DNA from: Gryganskiella cystojenkinii
Taxonomy: Eukaryota; Mortierellomycota; Mortierellomycetes; Mortierellales; Mortierellaceae
Assembly: GCA_015852425.1 (NCBI GenBank)
Contig: JAAAIG010000011.1
Location: 1-54,529, forward strand
Direction: 5' to 3'
Length of the DNA: 54,529 nt
The notes under the pieces are model-generated. The model saw only the letters and a list, made by a program, of their open reading frames with translations, did no database searches and was not told the origin of the DNA. Shown here piece by piece: positions 10,232 to 21,370 of this stretch (position 1 is its first letter; every line of letters starts with the position of its first letter). Both the position numbers and the translations under genes were made by a program.

Positions 10232-13200
10232 ATGGCTCTTGCTGAAAGGCAATCGACCGAGGGGTTCCGACTGAGAAAGCGTACCTTCGACCTCCGTGGG
10301 GATGACGCCGAGGACTTTGGCTCCGGAGGTAAAATCAATGGTTCCATCCAATCAAATGCCTCGGCCATAAAAAATGACAATTCAATGTGGTCAAGCGTTG
10401 ATATGAAAAAACAACTAACTGTCCTCTCTGTTCTTTCTGTTCTATTCCACTCTGCGTCGTTCCTTCGACTGTATCCTTTTGGACCTCTGTCCCTTTCCAA
10501 CTTGTCCACTACACCCTCTCGTGTCTCTATCTCTTTTCGGTCCACTATCTCCTTTGCCCCTCCTTCTCCTTCGTCCTTCTGTCTTTGCCCTTTTCTCTCA
10601 ATGTCTCTGTCTCCCCTGAAATAGTCTCTCCACCTTCCCCAGCTCGCAGACGTACCCTGCGAACAACAACACCTTCTCTTTCCAAAGAATCAACTCCCAA
10701 ATACGATGACTATAGTTCCTCCGCCGAGGATGAAGAAAATAACAAACAAAACGAGTCTGGTCCCAGATTGCCCACGCCCCCAATGACACCGACTCGGACT
10801 CGGGCCAGCAACCGTACACCGAAATCCACCACAACAGGACTGACGCCAGCCCTCAACAGGGCACTCAACTTGATCAATGGTATGAATAGCTGGCAAAAAA
10901 AGGGTCAACATCTGTCCTATTAGTCTTATTATTCCTGTCCCTTCTTCCTCTGCCTCCTCCTCCTCCTCTCTTCGTCCTCGTCACTCTCCCTTTTTACCAG
11001 CACATCCCTCTCCCGCCTCTCCTTTCAATCTTTCTATTCCCTTTCTTATTCCTTCCTCTCGCAATCTCTTTGTCTACCGTCCCCTGGCAACTGTAACCTT
11101 CTTTTTCTACGCTCTCGCACTGCTTCCACTTCAGAATCCACCTCCCTATTTTTTTTATGTCTTGTTGACGTTTCGTTCTAGATTGAGAAGGAAGATTGGG
11201 ATCTACTGCACAGACAGACATAAGCACACATCATTAGAACGAACAACTAACCAGAACGTACACTCCCCCTGATCGCATTTTTCATGACGCTTTTCCCTGC
11301 CCCGCCCCCTCTGCCCGGTCTCCCCCTTCTTTTCCTATTTTTCGATGTTGTAAACAGATCCCGTTGTTGCTGTCCCAAAGAAGACTGCGGGCTATTCGAC
11401 ACCTGCGTCCTTGGCGCGCGCCAAATCCAGTGCCGAACTTGGTGGTGCCAATGCCAAGCCCGGTCTCTCTCGAACCCTCAGTGGTTCAGTCTCGCGAGCT
11501 GCTACCACGCCCTCTTCCTCTCCATCGGAATCCACCTCCGTTGTCACATATTACCAAGAAGCAAAAGCCCTGTTCCGAAGATCCACAGAACCTGATCAGT
11601 TGGTTGGTCGAGAAACCGAACGCGCCACCATCCGTACGTTTATCACAAACCATGTCTTGACTTTCAATAACCCCGGCTCTCTTTACATGTCTGGTCAACC
11701 CGGTACGGGCAAGACGGCCCTTCTTAAAGAAGTCATGCGAACGATGGAGCCAAATTTCCAGGCTGCGGGCCATGAGATCAAGGTCGTAAACATCAATTGT
11801 ATGGCGGTCAAAGACCCTAAATATGTGTATCAAAAGATGCTCGAGGAGATGGGCTATACCGCCTCGAGTACGAATGCAACGGACAAGAAGGACGCAAACA
11901 TGCACGCCCTGGAGGCTCTTGTGCTCGAGTCCTCGTCCACTTCCTCTTCGAACAAGAAGAAAAAGACACTCTTGTAAGTTTTTGCCCCCCCCTCCGCCCC
12001 CATGGTTTTGTTTGTTGATCCCTACCCTATACTCGAACTTTTTTTGGGCACGCTATCCTGACAACCATGCGAGCAGAACACGAACCGAGACGACTGCAAA
12101 ATGATCACTCCCATATGCACGCTCCTACGACTTTCTCACCACGAAAAAACAATTGATGCATCAACAAAACAAAAAAAAAATCAGGCAGGGGTGTTGGAGA
12201 CTGGGAGAGCTCACGTAATTTTTTTCGAGCGCGTTTTGCGTTCATTCTAATCTATCCCAAAGCGATCACCTAAAACTAACGCCCTTCTTTCTCTCCCTTC
12301 CTAAACCTCCCCTTGTTCGTTTTGTTTGTGTTTGTGGTTGTGTTTGTGTGTCGTTTCCCTCCGTTTCTCTTCCGCCAATCCAGTGTTGCGATTCTCGACG
12401 AGATTGATCAACTCCTGACCAAAGATCAAGAAGTCCTCTACAAGTTGTTCCAATGGTCAACTTCCAAATCCTCAAAACTCACCCTGATCGGTATCGCCAA
12501 TGCCCTTGACATGACCGAACGTCTCTTGCCCAGATTGAAAGCCAAAGGTTGTGAACCTCAATTGATGCATTTTAACCCATATCAGGTTAAAGAGATTCAA
12601 GAAATTATCAAAGCCCGCCTATGTTCCTTGGACTCTACTAACGAAGTGGAGACTGGATCGTCTACGACATCAGTTGGTCTTGTCCGCCCTCGAACAGTGC
12701 CCTTGATGGACGCAAGAGCTATCGAGATGTGTGCACGCAAGGTCGCTGCCGGTTCCGGCGACTTGAGAAAGGCATTGGACATCTGTCGACAGTCTTTGGA
12801 GTTGGTCGAGAGTGAGGCCAAGAAGAAGGAACGTGGTTGTGAACTGGCCAAATTACGTCGGATGCCGCTTCAGGAGATTTCGCTTGCTCAGGCCAACAAG
12901 GCCTCGAACGTTGCTGAGAGTCGTGCCACCTCACCCTTCTCGACAGCTTCTTCTTCGCGTGCGTCGTCCCCAGGTGCTGTCTTTACGAACGAGAACACAG
13001 GTGCAGTCTTACCCGATGAGCGCGACGGTATCACGTTAATCCCAATCACAGAGGCTCCCAAGGTGACGCTCCAGCATATCAAGAAGGCTCTTGAAGCTTC
13101 CTCGGGAACAAGCTCGAATAAGGCCCTGAAGGAAGTTAATTTCAACCAAAAGGTCATCTTGGCCCTCTTGGTAATCAAGATTCAATCCGGCAAGACTGTG

Positions 13201-13491
13201 GATTGCCAGGTCGGCAAGTTGTTCGAGTCTTACACACAGATTTGTAAGACCATGAACGTTCCTGGGTTCCGGCCTGCGGTTCGATCCGAGTTTCAAGATC
13301 TATTGGGCATGACGGAATCCGTCGGAATTGTGACCTTGGAGAATAAGGGAAGCTTTGGTGGTCGATCCAAGGCCAACCAAGAAGAACGACTCCGTCATGT
13401 GAACCTGGTCCCTCAATGCGAGGACGTCCTGGCAGCGATTCGAGAGAAGGACCATCATATCAATGGTCTCTTGCTCAAGCATGGACTCTAG
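10232..13491 (+). CDS. CDC6: Cell division control protein Cdc6 (replication licensing ATPase)
   Basis: Cdc6 is an AAA+ ATPase that joins ORC on origin DNA and loads the MCM helicase. Four exons, 10232-10328, about 10625-10879, 11358-11973 and 12384-13491, give about 691 residues. Walker A is GQPGTGKT (230-237); Walker B is VAILDEID with D328 and E329, read across the third intron. The C-terminal third fits the Cdc6 winged-helix domain. There is no BAH domain, which argues against Orc1. The N-terminal ~200 residues are disordered and carry several S/T-P sites, including SPAR and TPTR, which match the CDK consensus; Cdc6 proteins are classically CDK-controlled through such sites. The second acceptor is uncertain: 10625 and 10643 both keep the frame. 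An insertion rich in Ser and Ala lies between the ATPase core and the winged helix. Confidence 0.93.
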
Positions 13492-13810
13492 ACGAGTCCA
13501 TCATTCCCCTTGCTTCCCATACTCTTTTTCTTTCACTTTTTTTTTTATATCGCATTTACTTGCTTCTCCCTTTAGCGGAGAATTGCTTAATTGTGTTTGT
13601 ATTTGTGCCTAAACCAACTCTCAATCCCAACTCTCAATCCCAACCCGCTTGTCTCTCCCTCCTACTATCCTTTTTTATTGCTGCCTCGTGCCTATCGCCT
13701 TTCTCGTCTTCTAATCAACAAGAAAGCCATGCCGGCTGAGGACGTTAACAAGAAAACCCAAAAAATCAACACCTCCAACAATCTTTGTATATCACATAGC
13801 AAACAAAAAT

Positions 13811-13921
13811 AATAAAAAAAAACAATTGCTTCTCAATCTACATTGGTCAGCACACTTGGTCTTTTTCTTGGTGACAACTCGGCGACAAGCGATTTGAATT
13901 TCAGTTTTTGATGTTTTTATT
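13811..13921. terminator. Facing poly(A) signals of convergent CDC6 and CHC1
   Basis: AATAAA at 13811-13816 (+) lies 320 bases after the CDC6 stop. On the - strand, AATAAA at 13921-13916 lies 120 bases after the clathrin stop. The two signals are about 100 bases apart and arranged so that the transcripts should overlap at their 3' ends. Confidence 0.5.
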
Positions 13922-14040
13922 GCATGATGTTCATTCATCACAATCCGTAGTTTTTGAAGTGCAATATTTTAAAAGTGGATTGCTAAATTGCTAGTGAGTG
14001 TATTTCATATCGTTCTCTTCCTCGTCATGGCATCTATCCT

Positions 14041-17000
14041 TTAGAAACCATAGTTGTTCTGACCATAGGCACCACCTGCCATACCTCCGACCATGCTCAT
14101 GCCCGTCTGCTGGGGTGGGATCATCCCTGGGCCAGCCGTGATCATCCTGTTGTTACCCAGACCGCCAGGTCCCAAGATTGGCGTCATTTCTGAGCCCTGG
14201 TGCTCCTTCGTCTCCTTTGCAACACGCTCCTCATGGGCCTTGTCGAGCTTGTCGACCTTGGTCACGTACTCGCGGGTGAACTGGACCATGTAAGGCATAG
14301 CGAAATCTTGGAGACCATGACGCCAGGCCAACTCAAGTACGACATCGGGACGGACAAGATCGTAGCAGATATACAGACAAGCAGCAAAACACTCCTTGTG
14401 ACCAGACTCAACAAAGTACTGCAACAACTCCTCGGCAACAGACGTATCATTCGACTCGGCCGCGGTATCCATTGCATCCTTGTAAAGACGATCCTGCTTC
14501 GAGAGCGTCATCGACTGTCTCCACTTCTTGTTGCGCTTGTAAAGATGGGCAGCAATACGACGGAACTCGAGCAACTCGTGCGACTCCAGCTCCTTGGCCA
14601 ACGCAATGTTGTCAAAGTTGCTATAAGTATCTACAGATTTGCGGAGACGCTCAAAATCTTCCTCCTCAATCAACAAAGCGTGGTAAGCAGTGTTGACGGC
14701 CAAGTTGTTGACCGACTGGACAGAGACCAAGTACTTCTTGATCAATGGTGTGTTCTCAGACTTTTCGAACATCTGGATCACACGGTTGTGGTCAATACGG
14801 GGGACCATGACCGACAACAGATCGTTCAACAACATTGGCTGCTCATCCAAGTAGAAACGAAGAGCCTTGTAGTAGATCTCCAAGTTCGACACCTTGACGA
14901 CAACCTCCTTGAACGCGCCGTGTTCCCAAGCATCCGCAGAGTGCTTCATCATCGTGATCGCAGCATTGTCGTACTCGTCGTAATGGACATAGAGGAACAC
15001 AAGCTCGGTCCAAAGATGGGCCTCCTCACAGGACTTGATGACCTTGGGGATGTTGATGCGAGACCAAAAGATCTTCAAGTGCTCCATCATGCGCTCGGGA
15101 CGGTAGCGGGCGTAGAGAATAGCCAGCTCAGTGAACATGCCCATGTGGGCGCGTTCCAAGCCTAAACCAGCCTCGAGCAAGGCCATCAACTCCTCAAAGT
15201 AACCTTGATGTTCATACAAGCGAATCAACTCCTCCAACTCCTCGGGATGGACAACCAAGGAAAGACCGCAGACCTGGGCCAGACGGAACTCCTTATGCTC
15301 GATACAGGCGGCGTTGACATCCTTCCAGACCTTGGTGCTGTTGGCCTTGCGGGCGCCATCGACGGCAGCCTGGTATTCGCCCAAGTGAACCAAAGTCGAG
15401 GCGAGTCGAGCCCAGTTTGAGATGCTAGAGTACAACAGCTTGGCTGCTCCATACATCTTCTCCTCGTAACAGCGGTCACCGATGGCCTGCACTTGAGCGA
15501 CATTAGGGGCGTTCAAGATCTCCTCCATATCGGCAACGCGGCCGGTCTTGGCAAAAGCGAATAGGAGCTCGCTCTCGATATAGGGCTCGCGAGACTGCTT
15601 GCGGGCCATCTGGAGATAGCGGACCAAATCCTCGTACTTGTCGGCACGGGAGGCAAGCTGGATGACCTCGACGTGATTGTTGGGATCGTTGGCACGGATA
15701 TAGGAGTCGATAGCCTCCTTGATACGCAAACCATCCAACTGGGCTTTACCAAGACGGCTCCAGACCTCGGGAGTATCAATCTTCTCGGCGTACTCGTAGG
15801 CGCGATCGATACTGCCAATGTGCTCGATCAAGACATTGATAGCGCTGGCATGGACATCGTGCTTCTTGTAGATCACAAAAGCCTCCTCGTAAAGACCGTT
15901 GCGGATGGCATGATCAGCAATGTCAGGTGCATCAAAGTTCTCGAGACGGTTGATGTAATCCATGACCTTACCCTTCTCGGCTTGGATGGCGGTCAAGATC
16001 AAGAGGTTCTGGAGGTTACGGTTATCGCTAAAAGCAGAGTTCTCGAGGACAATCTTCTCCAAGAGCTCGATCAGCTCGTTGGGAAGGTAGGCAGCCATGA
16101 AGGCCTTGACAGTGATCGAAACATCCTCAGGATCCTGGGTCTCGGGCAAGGCAGTAGCGACGACCTGGTCAATCAAAGAGCGACGGCTGGGGTTATCGTT
16201 GCTCAAGACATGGGCCCAGAGATCGGTGTCACGACGCTTGACAAGGTAACGAGCCTGGTGCTTGAACATCGAGTTGTTGTTGGTAATCTCGACCAACTCG
16301 AGATCGCACTGACCGCGCTCGTAGGCAATGAAGGCCAAATAAGGATCACGCTTCTCGCAGTACTTTCCGATGGTGCGGGAGTCGTAGAACTAGTAGAGAA
16401 AAAGATAAAAAAAAAAAAATGAACAGTAAAGTCAGTCCGCAAAGTCATTGCAAAAACCATCCATCATAGGAGCGCATCCTCTCAAATCAAGTTTAACTTC
16501 GGACTTACAGTGTTATTCTTGAGGAAAGGCTCGGGGTTGTTGTTGCTGTCGATGTAAATCTTGGCAATGGCGTTATAGACCTCGGGATCCTGGCTACCCT
16601 CGTTGACCTTGGTCTCCAACCAAGGGAGGAGCAGCTTCAAGCGGTTGCGCTTCTCGGTCTGGTCAACAAGCTCACCAATTGGCATCTGGCCGCGAACAGA
16701 CATCAACAGGGTCTTGATCACGTTCTCATCACATCCAACGTCCAAGAGAGCACCGATGACAGCAGGGGTTCTGGAAGGGTTGACCTTCTGAACATAGGTC
16801 TCGATGTACTTGGACAAGTTGTTCTGGTACAAGTAGAGAACCAAGTCGTGGACAAAGTCGAAACGGTCGCAGACGAGGATCAAAGGCAATTGATCGGACA
16901 ACTTGGCGTCCTTGAGGAAGTTCTTGACCTTCTCGGGGTTGTAGTAGTTGCTCTCGCGACAGATACGCTCGACCTCCTTGATCTGACCAGTCTTGCAAGC

Positions 17001-20000
17001 AGCTTCGATGTACTTGTAGATAACCTCGGGATCCTGACTCAGGTTGACGACCGATCCCAAGTAGTGGTAGAGACCCTCAAAAGTCTTGAAGGACTCGAAC
17101 AGCTCGATGAGTTTGGCAGCGCCGAGCTGATCAGAGTACTTGGTGGCGACCTGGACGACAATCTGCAAGTTCTGTCTCATATTGACGTTCAACATCTCGC
17201 GTAAGCACTCCAAAGACTGCTCAACAGAGAGGCGACCAAAGTAGGCGATGACCCAGTCAGGGGAAAGGAGGTGAGTATGGACCAAGACACGCTTGATATC
17301 GGCATTCTCAGTGTAGTGTTCCAAGGCACGCTGGTAAAGGCCAGCCTTCTCGCACATGGTGGCGATCGAGGCGCGGTCGTAGTGTGTGAACATTTCGTTA
17401 CCCAAGATAGCATCCGCAACCTGAGGAGCGTGCATGAGGTTCATCTCGAGGAGACGAGTCTGAAGGTGAGCGTGCTGGGGCAAGTTGTCCTTGAGAGCCT
17501 CCAACAAGAAAGCGGTTGCCTGCTGGATCATGTTTTGTGACATGAAGACATCAACAACCTGCAAAAAGATAAATAAAGAAGACTGTTAGAAATGTCGTCT
17601 TGGAGGTAACCACAGCATAACTCAAGCTTCCTAGAATTTGCATGAGATATCTACCTTCTCCAAATCGACTAGGGGTCCAGATTCGTTGTTGGCAAGAAGG
17701 GTGGCAAACTCGGCTCCACTCTCGGGGTCCATGCGCATGATGTGCTGGAGAAGAGTGGCATAGTCGGGAGTGTACCCAACCTTGTTCGCGTAGAGGATGA
17801 TCTTGGAGTACTGCTTGGTCTCGGCAAAGCATGCAATGACCTTGTTGGGGACGTTGGCACGGAGGTATACTGAAAGCGCGAGGTTCAAGTCATGTTGCTT
17901 GACAATATCTCCGAGCTCTTCACTGCACTCCAACTAGTTGAAAGAACAGACAGTGAATAAAGTATGAGTAAGTATCTCGAGTATCAGTTACTCCAGATAC
18001 GGATGAACTGGCTTTTCTGGCAAAGTAGTTTACCTTGTCCTCCTTGAGCCACTTTTCCAACAGCTGCTTCCTGTTCTGGGCAAGGACAGGCTTGGCCAAT
18101 TCGAGAGACTCGTACTTGTTAAGCTCTCCCTTTTCCAGAAGAATACCAAAGTATTGGAGAATAGGCGAAAGCTGACCAGCAGCAACAGGAACCTGTTTGA
18201 AACGCTCGATCGTTTGAGGAGTACGAAGAATGCCCTATCGTTCGTGGATTCATGTCAAAATAATGTGGGGTTAGAAACAAGTATTTTAGATGAAGCTTAC
18301 AAGAGTCAAAGACTTTTTTCTTCAACAAAAGCCGCCTTGACATACCCTTGGAGAGGTGGCGGCAACCTTGGCAGCCTCACCAAAGTCTCCAGACTGGAAC
18401 AACTGTTGGAAGCGCTGGACATAGAGATCATCAGCTCCGGGTAACCCACCGCGAGATGCGACTTTGATAGCCAATTCTGTGTTTCCGAGATGGTTGACGA
18501 TATAAGGCACCAAATTGTTCTCGTCCACACTGACGGAGAGAACCTGACCCTTACGGTTAACGCCGATGACACCGCTGGTCGCCTCGTGCTCTGCAGTGAC
18601 AAAGATGGTGTCTCCACTGATGCGGTTCATGTAGATGCAGGTGCCGGTCTCGAGATCGTAGAGGTGAATGAATCCAAACTTTGTGACCAAGAAGATGATG
18701 CTGTACTTTTGACTGATCTGCATAGCGACAGGGAAGTCACCACTGGCCTCTGGGGGGAAGAACACATCGACGGCCTTCTTGGCGTAGACAGGGTTGCCCT
18801 CCTTATGGTCGACCTCGACGATGTGCAACTAATAGGGGATATGAAGGCGCAGCAATGAGTGAGCATAATGGTTTCCCTGTCCAAAAGTCTAATAATCAAT
18901 TCCTCGGAGATTCCGTTTTCAGTTACCTTGGCTCCGACAGCGGTACGAACAGCAAAAGCGAACAACTTTGTAGCCGAGCTGGCTCCATCCAACTTGAGCT
19001 CAGCAAAGGCAGCAGCGTGACCCTCGATTGGCTGAGACACACCACGGTCCTTGGAATAGAGCTGCATGGCTCCGACAACACGGCCACCCTGTAATAGTTC
19101 AAAAGTAGGGAACCAGCCCACAAAAAATGATAAAATTAGCTCGATGACGTCTCAATTTTTGTCTGGATGTTTTTGGGTGTGATGTCGATAATACAGGGGG
19201 GAAGCGCGTTTGTCGACTGTCCCTGATCGCATGTCCCCACGAATATATCAGAGTTGTAACGGCTTTGTACTTTTTAACAAAAAAGAAAAAATAAAAGAAA
19301 AGAGCACGGTTCGTTACCTGTGAAGAGATTCCGACGAGAAGCATCCACTTTTCGTCCGAGTTGACACGGTAGTTGATGATCTGGTTTCCGTTCAAGCTGG
19401 CATGACGATCAAAGACCTTCACAGGCTGTGAATCACCTTCCATAGACCAGTGGTAGACTGAGGTTCCAGTCACGAGAGCCAAGGACTTGAGAGAGATCCA
19501 CTTCCAGAACTCGACATCATCGTGCATAACGTGCGATTTTACTTTGGTCTTCATCTCCAGGTTGAAAATCTGGAGCTGTCTTCCGGCTAAAAAGGGCAAG
19601 AGAGATACTTACCAAGGATCAGAATCAACTTGTAACAAAGGGAGTTACATCGACAGCGTAATATATGGCTATGCCACGCAAAGTCTATCCGTCGCCGATT
19701 ATGGTTACCTTTGAGGGCAATGACCTTGGTGGCAGGGTTCATGATGGCCGAGTCAGCAGTGATGGGGCGACGCATTGGGTTTGTTGGATCCGTCAGGTCC
19801 ACGATGACTACCTGGTTCTGTTCTCCCGTCGTCTCGCGAATGCAGATGAATCTGTCTGACTCGAGGGTGAGGGTATTGAAGCCGATGCTGGCAGTGTTGA
19901 TGCCCAGGTTTTGAAGCTAGAGTTTGCCGCGAAGCGCAAAAAAGGAGCAGATGCCCGTTAGACAAGAGAAGAGAACGTGTCAGGTACAAAAGGTGATGGG

Positions 20001-20074
20001 TACAGACAGATCAGGTCCGTTCTCTTTCCTACCTGGACATGCTCCTGAAAGCGGATTGGCAAGGAATCGGTCAT
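14041..20074 (-). CDS. CHC1: Clathrin heavy chain
   Basis: The triskelion-forming heavy chain of clathrin coats, for endocytosis and trans-Golgi traffic. Nine exons in transcript order (20074-20033, 19916-19709, 19586-19318, 19088-18927, 18828-18346, 18234-18034, 17933-17655, 17558-16509, 16389-14041) give 1,680 residues; human is 1,675. The N-terminus [14 protein letters not shown] continues into [13 protein letters not shown], the first blade of the beta-propeller. Landmarks include [39 protein letters not shown] (spliced) and the clathrin leg repeats. Near the C-terminus, [10 protein letters not shown] resembles the QLMLT-AGP segment that binds Hsc70 in animals. Every border gives an in-frame join to conserved sequence. 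Introns cluster in the 5' half, and the last exon is by far the longest. Long open frames on the opposite strand are shadows of its codon bias. Confidence 0.98.
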
Positions 20075-21370
20075 TATAGAGTACAGTCTAGAGGTGGTGG
20101 GTGCCAAGGCATAATGTAACGTGGATGGAATGGAACCAAAAAGAACAAAAAGGGTGAGGGCAGTTAGACTTTTTGAAGTTGCACACAGCTCGCGTGTGGG
20201 GTTAATGTTATTAGATGCGAGCCTGCAGTAGAGAGCGTGAATAGAGGGATGAGGAGACGGTGGTGTTGATGAGGGAGGGATTGATATTGCGTACCGATAG
20301 TTTGATGAGAAGGTAGATGAAAGGCGGCGCTCTCAGCCAGGTAAGGATAACAGAGAGAGGCAAGGGAGAGTGGGGGGGATGAGCGGTGGAAAGGGGAAGG
20401 AGAGGAGGGAGAGGGAACGAGAGGTGGGACAAGAAAGAAAATGAATAAAAAAAAATAGAGATGGACGGGAAGGAGGGACAGAAAGAAGGAAAGAAGGAAG
20501 GAATAAAGAGATGGAATGGGAGAGACGCGGATGATGAAAAGTGGATGGGTTGATTCGTTGCCTGCCACGAATCTGCACCGTGGCAGAAATCGAAATTTCG
20601 CCTCTGCCTCTGTCCCTCACGTTGTGACGGGAAGTTGTTGCAGGGACAGAGAGAAAAAAATGAGCCTGAAGAGGGACCCCTTAAACAATCGAGCCAGGTC
20701 AAGACAAACAAACACCACACACACATCCGCACACACATTACGAAGAGAGCGACAATGTCAAAAGAGAGAGGGACAGCACACCCACACGCACCCATTTCCC
20801 ATTTCGGACCAACCTCTTTTTGAATTCCTTTTTTTTTGTCTCTCTCCCTCCTCTCTCTGTCCTTCACCACCTCTCCTTCCCGTTTCTTCTTTCTTTCCTT
20901 CTCGCTCGCCGAGTCCAAGAAGAACCCCGTCTCATTCGCCTGCGACCGACTGACCCGCACGTCAACCCGACTCGCGCTCGCACTGTCTTTTTGTTTTCTG
21001 CTTTTTTACTCCCTTTTCTTCCCCTCCTTTCCCTCTTGTTGTTCCCTTTTCCAAAAGACCCCCAAGAGAGAAAGTTGTCAATAGCAGCAGCAACAGCAGT
21101 AGCAAAAGACAAAAGAGGGCACACCAGAAAAAGGATACCCCTCCCCCCTCCACTCTCCACTCATTTTTCATCGTAGAGCTTCAAATCTTTACTTCGCACA
21201 CACTCTTACTTTTTTATTCCGTCTCTGGCCACTGGGCCTTTGACTGATACATCTATTGTCAACTTTTTCTTCAAATTCAGTGCGGTGCGCGAGTAGCGCC
21301 CAAGGTTGACCGTGTCCTCACTCACCCCTCGTAGAGCAAATTTGCCACCACATAGTCTCCCGCTCCGGAT
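20075..21370. other. Shared divergent promoter of CHC1 and the RING gene
   Basis: No protein is recognisable. The + strand is almost pure purine from about 20335 to 20525 and strongly pyrimidine-rich from about 20815 to 21060. Seen from each gene, the tract nearer its start is pyrimidine-rich in the sense direction, as in other leaders of this window. Frames that run through these tracts translate to Ser/Pro/Leu/Phe or Arg/Lys/Glu low complexity and are not genes. Confidence 0.5.

Noticed and set aside
14200..16422. Long + strand frames (321 and 249 codons) opposite clathrin
   Set aside because: They lie antisense to conserved clathrin exons; such frames come from codon bias and show no family resemblance.
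20211..20960. 249-codon - strand frame in the CHC1/RING intergenic region
   Set aside because: Low-complexity translation of purine/pyrimidine tracts, with no conserved segments.
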